64,000 bases of DNA from Herbaspirillum autotrophicum (GTDB lineage: Bacteria > Pseudomonadota > Gammaproteobacteria > Burkholderiales > Burkholderiaceae_D), in NCBI RefSeq assembly GCF_001189915.1, contig NZ_LFLS01000032.1:1-64000 (forward strand), in the 5' to 3' direction. The stretch's first letter is position 1. Every line of letters starts with the position of its first letter. Positions 18,596-27,187 of this stretch are shown here, in pieces. Made by a program: the position numbers and the translations under genes. Under the pieces are notes generated by a model. The model searched no databases. It worked only from the letters and a program-made list of their open reading frames with translations, and was not told the DNA's origin.

Positions 18596-19882
18596 ATGTA
18601 TACGATAGCGGACTTGTCGATTCTGGTGGTTGAAGATCAGCCACTGCAACGCGCATTCGCACTGGGGATGCTGGCCATGCTGGGCGCCGTCAATGTGCGT
18701 GAAGCCGAAGACGGTTTGCAGGCGACGGTGATGCTCAAGGAGCAGCCGGCCGATTTGATTTTTTGCGACATCGGCATGCCGAATATGGATGGTCCGCAAT
18801 TTGTGCTGGCCCAGGTTGAGCATGCCCAGTCCGCGTCGGCGGGAACGCCGATGCCGATGTTGGTCTGGATGAGTGCGCTGGACTGTGGCGTCCGCGCGTC
18901 GCATATGCAAATGGCGCGTTCGGCCGGGTTTGAATTTGTCGAAGGCGTGGCCAAGCCGCTGGCATTGCAAGCGTTGCAGGAGTTGATCGGAGCCGCACTG
19001 GCGTGGCGTAATGCGGATCAGGTCCGTTATCGCCTTGAGCCGGCGTGCCGGCCGCTGGTGACCGAGCTGCGCGATGGCGGCAGCCGCGACATCGATATCA
19101 GTGAAGATGACATCATGCGCGTGATCTGCAACACCAGCGAGTTCGAGGTGTTGTACCAGCCGCAGGTGTCACTGGATACCCGGGTAATCATCGGCGCCGA
19201 AGCCATGGTGCGCTGGAATCATCCGCGCTTCAGCACGCAGACGGCGGAAAAATTCGTGACGTTGATCGAGCAGCAGGGGCTGGGGCTGATGCTTTTTTAT
19301 CGTACTGTCAATCATGTGTTTAAGACACAACAGCAGTTGCAAAAAATCGGTTGTAATATTCCGATTTGGGTAAAGGCTTCGGCATTGACGCTGGAAGTGC
19401 CGGAAATCGCAGATTACCTGAGTGAGCGTCTGAGCAGATACCAGCTGCGGCCGTCGTTGCTGACGATAGGCGTATCGGAAAATGACCTGCCAAGTCAGGC
19501 ACTGAAACTGGCGGCTTCCCTGAACCGTTTGCGCATCAAAGGTTTCGGGGTGGCGATTGACGATTTCGGCAGCGGCTTGTCGACCATGAAACTATTGTCG
19601 CAAATGCCATTTACCGAAATCCGGATTGACCGTTATTTTGTTGATCAGCTGTCGCGACAAACGCCATGCAAGGTAATGATCGAATCCATCATCGACATTG
19701 CCAGAAGACTGAATATCAAAGTCATGGCGGAGGGGGTAGAAAACAGCGGGCAACTGGAAGCCTTGCAGGCTCTGGGATGCAACTGCGGGCAGGGGGCCAT
19801 CGCCGAGCCGATGATGCAAGGGGATTTCCTTACCAATATTGGTGCCAATCGTTTGTTCAGCGGTAACCTGATGAACGCCTGA
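18596..19882 (+). CDS. Response regulator with receiver and degenerate EAL domain (RocR-like architecture)
   Basis: Protein of 428 residues. The receiver (about 7-130) has acceptor Asp58 in FCDIGMPNMDG and a conserved lysine in GVAKPL. The EAL domain spans about 180-420. Measured against the known catalytic set it keeps Glu202 (EAM for EAL), Glu295, Asp322-Asp323 (DDFGSG), Glu379 (EGVE) and Gln399. It lacks the metal-binding Asn (Lys260), the first Glu of the LEITE motif (Gly292), and the catalytic Lys (Arg343). It is therefore probably a c-di-GMP-binding or protein-contact module and not a phosphodiesterase. GAGAGG lies 5 nt before the chosen ATG; an ATG at 18581 is also possible. The next two genes are also phosphorelay parts. 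Confidence 0.85.
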   Translation: MYTIADLSILVVEDQPLQRAFALGMLAMLGAVNVREAEDGLQATVMLKEQPADLIFCDIGMPNMDGPQFVLAQVEHAQSASAGTPMPMLVWMSALDCGVRASHMQMARSAGFEFVEGVAKPLALQALQELIGAALAWRNADQVRYRLEPACRPLVTELRDGGSRDIDISEDDIMRVICNTSEFEVLYQPQVSLDTRVIIGAEAMVRWNHPRFSTQTAEKFVTLIEQQGLGLMLFYRTVNHVFKTQQQLQKIGCNIPIWVKASALTLEVPEIADYLSERLSRYQLRPSLLTIGVSENDLPSQALKLAASLNRLRIKGFGVAIDDFGSGLSTMKLLSQMPFTEIRIDRYFVDQLSRQTPCKVMIESIIDIARRLNIKVMAEGVENSGQLEALQALGCNCGQGAIAEPMMQGDFLTNIGANRLFSGNLMNA

Positions 19883-20038
19883 GGCGCTGTGATCGCAATA
19901 CGGCAGGGGGCGTTTGCAGCACCCGGCAGCCTGTGGCTGATGGTGCACCGGCATGTCTGCGACATGTCTGTGCAGGGGACGTCGGCGGTGATGCATCCGC
20001 AGATTTTTTTAACGAGAGCCTGGATAAAGGACGCCGTG

Positions 20039-20728
20039 ATGACATGGACAGCAATCAAGCCGATCCGGATTGCATTATTGGACGATCATGCGGTAGTACG
20101 TCATGGTCTGGTTTCGCGTTTGACGGATGAGTCAGACTTCAGCGTGATCGGCGCCTATGCCACCAGCAAGGACATGATGGCGGCATTGCGGGCGGCACCC
20201 GCCGATGTGCTGTTGATCGATTATTCGCTGGGCATGAATGATATCGATGGCTTGAATCTTATTCGTGCCCTCAAGGTCCGTTTCACGGAAAGCAAAATCC
20301 TGGTGTCTTCATCGCATTACAATCCGGCCACGGTAGCGCTTGCCATGCGTGCCGGCGCGCGCGGCTTTGTCGGCAAGGAGCAGGAGTTGTCGGAGCTGGT
20401 GGCTGCCGTGCGCACGGTGGCGCTGGGACGGGTTCATCTGAATGCGGCCATGGCGGCCGAGCTGTCTTCCATGCTGTCGATCGACAATACGGAAACCGGA
20501 GGCGACAACATCACCACCGATTCGCTGACGCAGAATTCGGAATTGTCACCGCGCGAGCGGGAAGTGTTGCGCTGTTGTCTGGACGGCATGTCGGTGACCG
20601 AGATCGCCGAAAAATTTGCCCGCAGCGTCAAAACCATCAGCGGTCAGAAGCAATCGGCATTTCGCAAACTCGGCGTGCGCAATGACAGCGAGCTTTTCAA
20701 GATCGAGAACCAATTGCAGGATTTATAA
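20039..20728 (+). CDS. NarL/RcsB-type response regulator with LuxR helix-turn-helix
   Basis: DNA-binding response regulator of 229 residues. The receiver carries the acceptor Asp in LLIDYSLGMND and the lysine in GFVGKEQEL. The C-terminal domain (ELSPREREVLRCCLDGMSV, then KTISGQKQSAFRKLGV) resembles RcsB, EvgA and BvgA more than ordinary NarL. Such regulators usually take phosphate from an HPt domain, which fits the REC-HPt gene 13 nt downstream. GTG at 20036 is an alternative start; AAAGGA lies just upstream. The targets are unknown. Confidence 0.85.
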   Translation: MTWTAIKPIRIALLDDHAVVRHGLVSRLTDESDFSVIGAYATSKDMMAALRAAPADVLLIDYSLGMNDIDGLNLIRALKVRFTESKILVSSSHYNPATVALAMRAGARGFVGKEQELSELVAAVRTVALGRVHLNAAMAAELSSMLSIDNTETGGDNITTDSLTQNSELSPREREVLRCCLDGMSVTEIAEKFARSVKTISGQKQSAFRKLGVRNDSELFKIENQLQDL

Positions 20729-20741
20729 GGCACCCGTGAAC

Positions 20742-21443
20742 ATGAGCGGTCTATTCAATACAACCCACCCGACGGTTCTTGTGGTCGATGATTCGGCCAC
20801 GAGTCGCTTCGCGATAGATCGCCAGCTCAAAAAGTTGGGATGTGGCGTGACCTCGGCATCGGATGGCGCGTCGGCCCTCGGGGTACTGGCAACCTACCGC
20901 TTCGATCTGGTCTTGCTGGATTGTCAGATGCCGGATCTGGACGGCTACGAAGTCGCCCGGCAATTCCGGCTCAGAGAACGGAAAGGGGACGCGCCCTATA
21001 CGCCGATCATCGCCATTTCGGGGGAAGCCGATGCCGAGCACATGCAACTGTGCCTGGACAGCGGCATGGATGGCGTGCTCGGCAAACCGTTGCCGGCAGA
21101 AGAACTGAAAAAAATGCTGGCGCTGTGGTGTGACTTCGATGTGCAGGCCGTGCCGCCATTGTCGATTGCAGAAGTGCGTGCGGTCGATTTGCCGGCACTG
21201 TTTCGCAGCACTTCTCGCGACGATATCAATGCCCTGCATGACGCCGTGACCCGCCGCGATCTGAGTGCGGTCAGACGGCTCGCGCATCGCATGAAAGGCG
21301 CCGCGCTTACCATGGATGCACATGCCATCGTCGAGACACTGGTGCGGCTGGAGATGCTGGCGGCCCAGACCACGCCGGTGCCAGCGGAGACGTTATCGGC
21401 AGAGGTCCGGGAACTTGGCAAGCAGTTGCTGGCTTACCGCTGA
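20742..21443 (+). CDS. Free-standing receiver-HPt phosphotransfer protein
   Basis: Protein of 233 residues. The receiver has acceptor Asp60 in LLDCQMPDLDG and a lysine in GVLGKPLPAEEL. A C-terminal HPt domain carries His182 in LAHRMKGAALTMDA. This is the tail normally found fused to BvgS/EvgS-type hybrid kinases, here without sensor, dimerisation or ATPase domains, and I see no kinase next to it. It probably shuttles phosphate between an unlinked hybrid kinase and the upstream RcsB-like regulator. GTG at 20736 is a possible alternative start. It is convergent with the rhodanese gene. Confidence 0.83.
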   Translation: MSGLFNTTHPTVLVVDDSATSRFAIDRQLKKLGCGVTSASDGASALGVLATYRFDLVLLDCQMPDLDGYEVARQFRLRERKGDAPYTPIIAISGEADAEHMQLCLDSGMDGVLGKPLPAEELKKMLALWCDFDVQAVPPLSIAEVRAVDLPALFRSTSRDDINALHDAVTRRDLSAVRRLAHRMKGAALTMDAHAIVETLVRLEMLAAQTTPVPAETLSAEVRELGKQLLAYR

Positions 21444-21453
21444 GATCCGTATT

Positions 21454-21918
21454 TCAGGCACCGGTCCACGGCAGGCCGGCATGGCACCATCCCTCGACGG
21501 TCTTGCGATGGCCTGCGGCATCCTTGTTGCCTTCAAAACCTTCCAGAATGTCAAAGCAATGCAGGTAGCCGTTTTCGGTTGCCAGTTTGGCCGCATGCCG
21601 TGAGCGCACGCCGGAGCGGCAAAGAAACAGCAGCGTTTCATTCTTTTGCGCAGCCTGCGCCAGTTGCTCAAGGAAGGCCGGATTGGGCGTGCTTTCCGGA
21701 TAGAGATTCCATTGCACCGCCACTTGCTGAGACGCCGGCAGCGTCGGGAAGCCGATCCAGTCCCGCTCTGCTTTGGTGCGCACGTCAACCAGTCTGACGC
21801 CGGGGTCTTGTTGCAACAAAGCAAATGCTTCTTGCGGCGTCACGGCGCCGGCGTAGGGCAGGGCGCCAGACTGGGCTCGTTGAGTGGCAGAAGTCAAAAC
21901 AGCATCTTTGGTCGTCAT
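21454..21918 (-). CDS. Rhodanese-domain sulfurtransferase
   Basis: Single-domain rhodanese of 154 residues. The active-site loop CRSGVRSRHAA holds the catalytic cysteine, and VRLVDVRTKAERDWIGF is the usual N-terminal motif. It likely transfers sulfane sulfur or acts as a thiol carrier in the cytoplasm; no signal peptide is present. It is divergent from glnA and shares the long regulatory gap. The physiological acceptor is unknown. Confidence 0.85.
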   Translation of the reverse strand: MTTKDAVLTSATQRAQSGALPYAGAVTPQEAFALLQQDPGVRLVDVRTKAERDWIGFPTLPASQQVAVQWNLYPESTPNPAFLEQLAQAAQKNETLLFLCRSGVRSRHAAKLATENGYLHCFDILEGFEGNKDAAGHRKTVEGWCHAGLPWTGA

Positions 21919-21984
21919 TGCAGTTCCTGGTCAGTGGTTTGTCACGATTATAGTAATTTTGTGCAGATCACGCCTCAGCGCCAC

Positions 21985-22008
21985 TTATGGTGCAAAAACG
22001 CACCATAA
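21985..22008. promoter_or_regulatory. Dyad upstream of glnA, candidate enhancer site 1
   Basis: Perfect inverted repeat TTATGGTGC-N6-GCACCATAA, about 180-200 bp before the predicted sigma-54 start of glnA, where an NtrC enhancer would be expected. Half-sites share GGTGC/GCACC with the NtrC consensus but in the opposite order, so the identity of the binding protein is inference. Confidence 0.55.
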
Positions 22009-22030
22009 AAAAGCAAAGCAAAGAATTTGA

Positions 22031-22070
22031 ATTAATTTGGTGCAAATATCGTAATTTGCACCAAATTAAT
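22031..22070. promoter_or_regulatory. Long perfect dyad upstream of glnA, candidate enhancer site 2
   Basis: Perfect 17-bp arms (left arm ATTAATTTGGTGCAAAT at 22031-22047) flank a 6-bp spacer; the right arm is at 22054-22070. The core TTTGGTGC repeats that of the dyad at 21985. It lies about 120-160 bp before the predicted sigma-54 transcription start. Confidence 0.6.
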
Positions 22071-22161
22071 GCGATCATTTTCCCTGCTGTGGCGGCCTGT
22101 CGGCGCGCTTTCTGCAATTACTCCCTAAAATATACCTCTGTACCCGATACAACGCGGTTGG

Positions 22162-22178
22162 TGGCATGGAATCTGCTA
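22162..22178 (+). promoter_or_regulatory. sigma-54 promoter of glnA
   Basis: TGGCATGGAATCTGCTA has the essential GG (22163-22164) and GC (22175-22176) exactly 10 bp apart, with TGGCA at -24 and a fair -12 element. The predicted start is near 22188, giving a leader of about 109 nt. Confidence 0.65.
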
Positions 22179-22296
22179 TCATTTCTGGCTGAGTTCTGAC
22201 GCACTAACTGTTAGCTGTTACAGGCTGCACAAGCATGTAGTTGGCTCATAACCCAATTCGCAAATTTATACTACTTCCTCGTTTTAGGAGATTCGC

Positions 22297-23712
22297 ATGG
22301 CAAGGACGGCCGCAGAAGTTTTGAAGTTGGTTAAGGACAATGAAGTCAAGTTTGTTGACTTTCGCTTTGCCGACACCCGGGGTAAAGAACAGCACGTAAC
22401 GGTGCCAGTTTCCCATTTCGATATCGACAAATTTGAATCCGGTCATGCATTTGACGGTTCGTCGATTGCCGGCTGGAAGGGTATCGAAGCTTCCGACATG
22501 CTGCTGATTCCTGATCCGAACACAGCCAACATCGATCCGTTCATGGAAGAAACCACATTGTTCATGCAATGTGACGTGATCGAGCCTGCCGATGGCAAGG
22601 GCTATGACCGTGATCCACGCTCCATCGCCAAGCGCGCTGAAGCCTATCTGAAATCCTCCGGCCTGGGCGATACCGCCTACTTCGGTCCGGAACCGGAATT
22701 CTTCATTTTTGACGGTGTGCGCTGGGGCGCAGACATGTCCGGTTCGTTCGTCAAGATCGAATCCGAAGAAGCGGCATGGAGTACCGGTGCCAAGCTCGAA
22801 GGCGGCAACAGCGGTCACCGTCCTACCGTCAAGGGCGGTTACTTCCCGGTTCCTCCGGTCGACAGCTTCCAGGACATGCGTTCGGAAATGTCGCTGATCA
22901 TCGAAGCCCTGGGCATTCCGGTTGAAGTGCATCACCACGAAGTTGCCGGCGCCGGTCAGAATGAACTGGGTACCCGCTTCTCGACGCTGGTAGAGCGCGC
23001 TGACTGGACCCAGACCATGAAGTACGTGATCTGGAACGTGGCACACACCTACGGCAAGACCGCGACTTTCATGCCGAAGCCACTGGTTGGCGACAACGGT
23101 TCGGGCATGCACGTGCACCAATCGGTCTGGAAAGATGGCAAGAACCTGTTCGCCGGCGACGGCTATGCCGGCCTGTCCGAATTCGCCCTGTTCTACATCG
23201 GCGGCATCATCAAGCATGCCAAGGCACTGAACGCGATCACCAATCCAGGTACCAACTCGTACAAACGTCTGGTTCCAGGTTTCGAAGCGCCGGTCAAGCT
23301 GGCTTACTCGGCACGCAACCGTTCGGCATCGATCCGTATTCCGCACGTTGCCAATCCGAAGGGTCGTCGTATCGAAACCCGTTTCCCGGATCCGCTGGCG
23401 AATCCGTACCTGTGCTTCTCCGCACTGCTGATGGCAGGTCTGGACGGCGTGCAGAACAAGATTCATCCGGGCGAAGCTGCTTCGAAGGATCTGTACCATC
23501 TGCCACCGGAAGAAGACAAGCTGATCCCGACCGTGTGTTCTTCGCTGGAAGAAGCGCTGGAACACCTGAACAAGGATCGCGAGTTCCTGACCCGCGGCGG
23601 CGTCTTCACTGACAGCATGATCGATGCGTATCTGGACCTGAAGGGCCAGGAAGTACAGCGCTATCGCATGACGACGCACCCGATCGAATTCGACATGTAT
23701 TACTCGCTGTAA
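22297..23712 (+). CDS. glnA: Glutamine synthetase type I
   Basis: Dodecameric GlnA of 471 residues that makes glutamine from glutamate, ammonia and ATP. Signatures include [27 protein letters not shown], the glutamate/ammonia site region [15 protein letters not shown] and [11 protein letters not shown]. The adenylylation tyrosine is Tyr400 in DLYHLPPEE, so control by GlnE is expected. The ATG has TTTTAGGAG upstream. A strong terminator follows, separating it from the ntrBC genes. Confidence 0.98.
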   Translation: MARTAAEVLKLVKDNEVKFVDFRFADTRGKEQHVTVPVSHFDIDKFESGHAFDGSSIAGWKGIEASDMLLIPDPNTANIDPFMEETTLFMQCDVIEPADGKGYDRDPRSIAKRAEAYLKSSGLGDTAYFGPEPEFFIFDGVRWGADMSGSFVKIESEEAAWSTGAKLEGGNSGHRPTVKGGYFPVPPVDSFQDMRSEMSLIIEALGIPVEVHHHEVAGAGQNELGTRFSTLVERADWTQTMKYVIWNVAHTYGKTATFMPKPLVGDNGSGMHVHQSVWKDGKNLFAGDGYAGLSEFALFYIGGIIKHAKALNAITNPGTNSYKRLVPGFEAPVKLAYSARNRSASIRIPHVANPKGRRIETRFPDPLANPYLCFSALLMAGLDGVQNKIHPGEAASKDLYHLPPEEDKLIPTVCSSLEEALEHLNKDREFLTRGGVFTDSMIDAYLDLKGQEVQRYRMTTHPIEFDMYYSL

Positions 23713-23731
23713 TCCATATCGCTGATGATTG

Positions 23732-23762
23732 AAAAAAAAGGGAAGCTTGCTTCCCTTTTTTT
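23732..23762 (+). terminator. Intrinsic terminator after glnA
   Basis: AAAAAAAAGGGAAGC pairs with GCTTCCCTTTTTTTT around a very small loop, giving an A-rich/T-rich hairpin that can work in both directions. It begins about 20 nt after the glnA stop. Confidence 0.85.
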
Positions 23763-23809
23763 GTTTTCCGGCAGTCGTTTTTTGCCCGGGCCGGCCCGTA
23801 TCTGCTGAT

Positions 23810-23838
23810 TTGTCCACAGGGAAATATTGACATACACT
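23810..23838 (+). promoter_or_regulatory. Candidate sigma-70 promoter for the DUF4124-ntrBC genes
   Basis: TTGTCC (23810-23815) and TACACT (23833-23838) with a 17-bp spacer; predicted start near 23845, about 22 nt before the DUF4124 start. It follows the glnA terminator, so these genes need their own promoter or readthrough. Confidence 0.45.
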
Positions 23839-23866
23839 TATCATTATTTTCTTGCGGAGCAGGCCG

Positions 23867-24355
23867 ATGAAACCATGTTCACGTCTGTTGTCGATGCTGC
23901 TGCTGACGTCCGCAGCAAGTACCGTGGCCGCAGCGGCCAATGAAGTCTATCGCTGCGTGGATGCCAATGGTCTCGCGGAATACCGCAACAGCGGCGCCGG
24001 CAAGGATTGTCGGAAAGTGACTCTGCCGGGATTGACGGCCGCGCCGCCGGCCAGGCCGGTTACTGCAGGCAAGCCGCCGGCTGCGGCAGCAGCGGGATTT
24101 CCCAAGCGCGATGCCAGTGCCAGGCAGGCCGGCGATGATGACCGGCGCCAGATACTGCTCAACGAGCTGAGCAACGAAGAGAAGAAACGCGCGGCATTGC
24201 AGGCGGAGTTCAATAACGGTGAACCGGAACGCCGCGGCGATGAACGCAATTATGCAAAATATCAGGAGCGCGTGCAGACGCTCAAGGATGCGCTGGCACG
24301 CAGCGACCGCAATATCGAAGCGCTCAGACGCGAGCTTGGCGGCATCAGACAATAA
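23867..24355 (+). CDS. DUF4124-domain secreted protein
   Basis: Protein of 162 residues with a cleavable signal peptide (LLSMLLLTSAASTVAAAA). A DUF4124 motif follows (NEVYRCVDANGLAEYRN, then a cysteine in KDCRKV), then a Pro/Ala-rich linker and a charged coiled-coil C-terminus. DUF4124 proteins are periplasmic and of unknown function. The location between glnA and ntrB recurs, as far as I recall, in related Betaproteobacteria. The start follows GCGGAG by 7 nt. Confidence 0.8.
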   Translation: MKPCSRLLSMLLLTSAASTVAAAANEVYRCVDANGLAEYRNSGAGKDCRKVTLPGLTAAPPARPVTAGKPPAAAAAGFPKRDASARQAGDDDRRQILLNELSNEEKKRAALQAEFNNGEPERRGDERNYAKYQERVQTLKDALARSDRNIEALRRELGGIRQ

Positions 24356-24411
24356 GCTTGCCCGCTTCTTGCTTTCTTGAATGACAGCCGCTTGCCACTG
24401 GTGATTGCATC

Positions 24412-25533
24412 ATGGCAAGCGAAGTTGCCGACCTGACCGCGGCTTTTATCATGAAAAGAATGAAAACTACATTACCTTCACTTGACGGGCTGGACCTGCT
24501 GGCTTCGGCCGTCATCATTCTCGATGCCGATGGCGGCATCGTGTACGCCAACGCCGCCGCAGAAAACCTGCTGGAGAGTTCGTTCAAAGTCTTGTCGCAG
24601 CAAAAGCTCAGCGAGCTCTTCCTGAATGGCAAAGAACTGGTGCATCTGTTTTCGCAGGCAGTGGAACATCAGTTTGCCGACAAGCGGCTGGACCTCGTGC
24701 TGGAGCGGGTCGGGCGCGAAGCCTTGCAGGTGCACGCCATCGTCACGGCACTGGAAAATCCGGAGATGCCGGTGTTGCTGGAGTTGCGTGAAAACGTACA
24801 GCAACTCAAGCTGGATCGCGAAGAACGTTTGCTGGACCAGAGTCAGGCCAACAAAGAACTGATCCGCAACCTCGCGCACGAAATCAAGAACCCGCTGGGC
24901 GGCATTCGCGGCGCGGCGCAATTGCTGGAACTGGAATTGCCGGAGCGCCACCTGAAAGAATTGCGCGAATACACGCAGGTCATCATCAAGGAAGCCGACC
25001 GCCTGCAGACGCTGGTGGATCGCCTGCTGGCGCCACACCGGCGACCGCATATCGTCGGCGACGTCAACATCCATGAAGTATGCGAGCGCGTGCGCAGCCT
25101 GATTCTGGCCGAGTTCCCGAGCGGGCTGATGATTCGCCGCGATTACGATTTGTCGATTCCGGAATTCCGTGGTGACAAGGAGCAATTGATTCAGGCGCTG
25201 CTGAACATCGTGCATAACGCTGCCCAGGCGCTGGCCGAACGTATCGCGGCCGGCGATGCCGAACTGATTTTGCAAACGCGAGTGAGTCGTCAGATCACGC
25301 TGGCCAAGGTCCGTTACCGGCTGGCACTAGACTTGCATATCATCGATAACGGCCCCGGTATCTCACCCGACATCCAGGACCGCATTTTTTACCCGCTGGT
25401 TTCAGGACGAGAGGGAGGAAGCGGATTGGGGTTGACTCTGGCGCAGACATTCGTGCAGCAGCACATGGGTGTGATCGAATGCGAGAGTCGGCCGGGATAC
25501 ACGGATTTCAGAATATTGATACCGCTGCCGTGA
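24412..25533 (+). CDS. ntrB: NtrB (GlnL) nitrogen-sensing histidine kinase
   Basis: Cytoplasmic kinase/phosphatase of 373 residues that controls NtrC under PII. A PAS domain (LLASAVIILDADGGIVYAN) is followed by the H-box with His156 in NLAHEIKNPLGG, an N-box in LLNIVHNAAQAL, and G-boxes DNGPGISP and GREGGSGLGL. There is no membrane segment. The start is uncertain: ATGs at 24412, 24451 and 24460 are in frame; 24412 has the better upstream sequence (GGTG). ntrC follows 64 nt downstream. Confidence 0.94.
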   Translation: MASEVADLTAAFIMKRMKTTLPSLDGLDLLASAVIILDADGGIVYANAAAENLLESSFKVLSQQKLSELFLNGKELVHLFSQAVEHQFADKRLDLVLERVGREALQVHAIVTALENPEMPVLLELRENVQQLKLDREERLLDQSQANKELIRNLAHEIKNPLGGIRGAAQLLELELPERHLKELREYTQVIIKEADRLQTLVDRLLAPHRRPHIVGDVNIHEVCERVRSLILAEFPSGLMIRRDYDLSIPEFRGDKEQLIQALLNIVHNAAQALAERIAAGDAELILQTRVSRQITLAKVRYRLALDLHIIDNGPGISPDIQDRIFYPLVSGREGGSGLGLTLAQTFVQQHMGVIECESRPGYTDFRILIPLP

Positions 25534-25597
25534 CGGGCAGCAGATCAAGAGGCAGCCATGTCGGATGCCGCTCAATCACTCGCAGGAAAAGATACAT

Positions 25598-27079
25598 ATG
25601 AAACCAATCTGGATTGTTGACGACGACGAATCAATACGCTGGGTACTCGAAAAGGCCCTGGCGCGCGAAAATCTCGCCACGCAAAGTTTTTCCAGTGCGC
25701 GTGATGCCATGCAGGCACTGCAAACCAGCATGCCGCAGGTACTGGTTTCGGACATCCGGATGCCGGGTGCCTCCGGTCTGGAATTGCTGCAAGCGATCAA
25801 GGCCAAGCACCCGGGGATTCCGGTCATCATCATCACGGCATTTTCCGATCTCGATTCTGCAGTCTCGGCGTTCCAGGGTGGTGCATTCGAATACCTGGCC
25901 AAGCCGTTTGACGTCGATAAAGCGGTCGAACTGATACGCCGTGCACTAGAAGAGAGCTTGCGGGAAGCCGATGTTGAGCAAGCCTCTGCCAATGCACCGG
26001 AAATACTCGGTCAGGCACCGGCCATGCAAGATGTGTTTCGCGCCATCGGTCGCTTGTCGCAATCGAACGTCACGGTATTGATCACCGGTGAATCCGGTTC
26101 CGGCAAGGAGCTGGTGGCGCGTGCATTGCACAAGCACAGCCCGCGCGCGGCGCAACCGTTCGTGGCATTGAACACCGCGGCCATTCCCAAGGATCTGCTG
26201 GAATCGGAACTGTTCGGACATGAGCGCGGCGCTTTCACCGGCGCCCAGGCAATGCGGCGTGGCCGGTTTGAACAAGCCGAAGGCGGCACACTGTTTCTCG
26301 ATGAAATCGGCGACATGCCGCTGGACTTGCAGACCCGTCTGTTGCGCGTGCTGTCGGATGGGCATTTCTACCGGGTCGGCGGTCATCAGTCACTCAAGGC
26401 GAATGTGCGCGTGATCGCCGCGACGCACCAGAATCTCGAACACCGGGTACGCGAAGGCTTGTTCCGCGAAGACTTGTATCACCGTCTCAATGTGATCCGT
26501 CTGCGCTTGCCGAGTTTGCGTGAACGCAGTGAAGACATTCCGATTCTGGCACGCCATTTCCTGACGCAGAGTGCACGGCAGTTGGGAGTGGAAGCCAAGC
26601 GCTTGTCACCGCAGGCGATGCAGTTCTTGTCGCAACTGGAATTGCCCGGCAACGTGCGTCAACTGGAAAATCTGTGCAACTGGATTACCGTGATGGCGCC
26701 GGGGCAGACCGTGGAAGTCAAGGACTTGCCGCAGGAACTGATCGAAGAACAAAGCACCACGATGCAGGCCACTACTGCACCGACTGTCGCATTTGCGGCG
26801 CCGGTGGCGGAACTGCGCGTCAGCGCCGGGGTGGCGTTGGATGGTGAGCGGCATAGCTGGATCAGTTTGCTGGAAACCGAAGCGGCGCAGATGCTGAGTC
26901 AGGATCGTCCGGAAGTGATGGATATTCTGGGGCGTCAGTTTGAGGCGGCATTGATCAAGATAGCGCTCAAGCATACCCATGGTCGCAAGAATGATGCGGC
27001 AGTGCGGCTCGGTATTGGTCGCAATACCATCACCAGAAAAATTCAAGAGTTGGGCATCGGCGGCGCCGAAGACGATTGA
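25598..27079 (+). CDS. ntrC: NtrC (GlnG) sigma-54 activator
   Basis: Response regulator of 493 residues that activates sigma-54 promoters under nitrogen limitation. The receiver has Asp52 in VSDIRMPG. The AAA+ domain has Walker A GESGSGKE, the sigma-54 contact loop GAFTGA and Walker B GGTLFLDEIGD. The C-terminal Fis-type HTH is KIALKHTHGRKNDAAVRLG with GRNTITRKI. The start MKPIWIVDDD is preceded by AGGAAAAG. It probably acts on the glnA promoter upstream. Confidence 0.96.
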   Translation: MKPIWIVDDDESIRWVLEKALARENLATQSFSSARDAMQALQTSMPQVLVSDIRMPGASGLELLQAIKAKHPGIPVIIITAFSDLDSAVSAFQGGAFEYLAKPFDVDKAVELIRRALEESLREADVEQASANAPEILGQAPAMQDVFRAIGRLSQSNVTVLITGESGSGKELVARALHKHSPRAAQPFVALNTAAIPKDLLESELFGHERGAFTGAQAMRRGRFEQAEGGTLFLDEIGDMPLDLQTRLLRVLSDGHFYRVGGHQSLKANVRVIAATHQNLEHRVREGLFREDLYHRLNVIRLRLPSLRERSEDIPILARHFLTQSARQLGVEAKRLSPQAMQFLSQLELPGNVRQLENLCNWITVMAPGQTVEVKDLPQELIEEQSTTMQATTAPTVAFAAPVAELRVSAGVALDGERHSWISLLETEAAQMLSQDRPEVMDILGRQFEAALIKIALKHTHGRKNDAAVRLGIGRNTITRKIQELGIGGAEDD

Positions 27080-27109
27080 TGGTCGGTACTGCTGAAGGGG
27101 AAGCTGAAA

Positions 27110-27136
27110 CGGGAACCGCAAGGTTCCCGCTTTTTT
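27110..27136 (+). terminator. Intrinsic terminator after ntrC
   Basis: CGGGAACC-gcaa-GGTTCCCG followed by CTTTTTT; starts 30 nt after the ntrC stop. Confidence 0.85.
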
Positions 27137-27187
27137 ATGTCTGCTGCCGCCAGCCGTACCGGAGCGGTATGGCTGGCGTGATCCGGA

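Noticed and set aside
24355-24412. Separate promoter directly before ntrB
   Set aside because: No acceptable -35/-10 pair in the 56-bp gap; co-transcription from the promoter before the DUF4124 gene is simpler.
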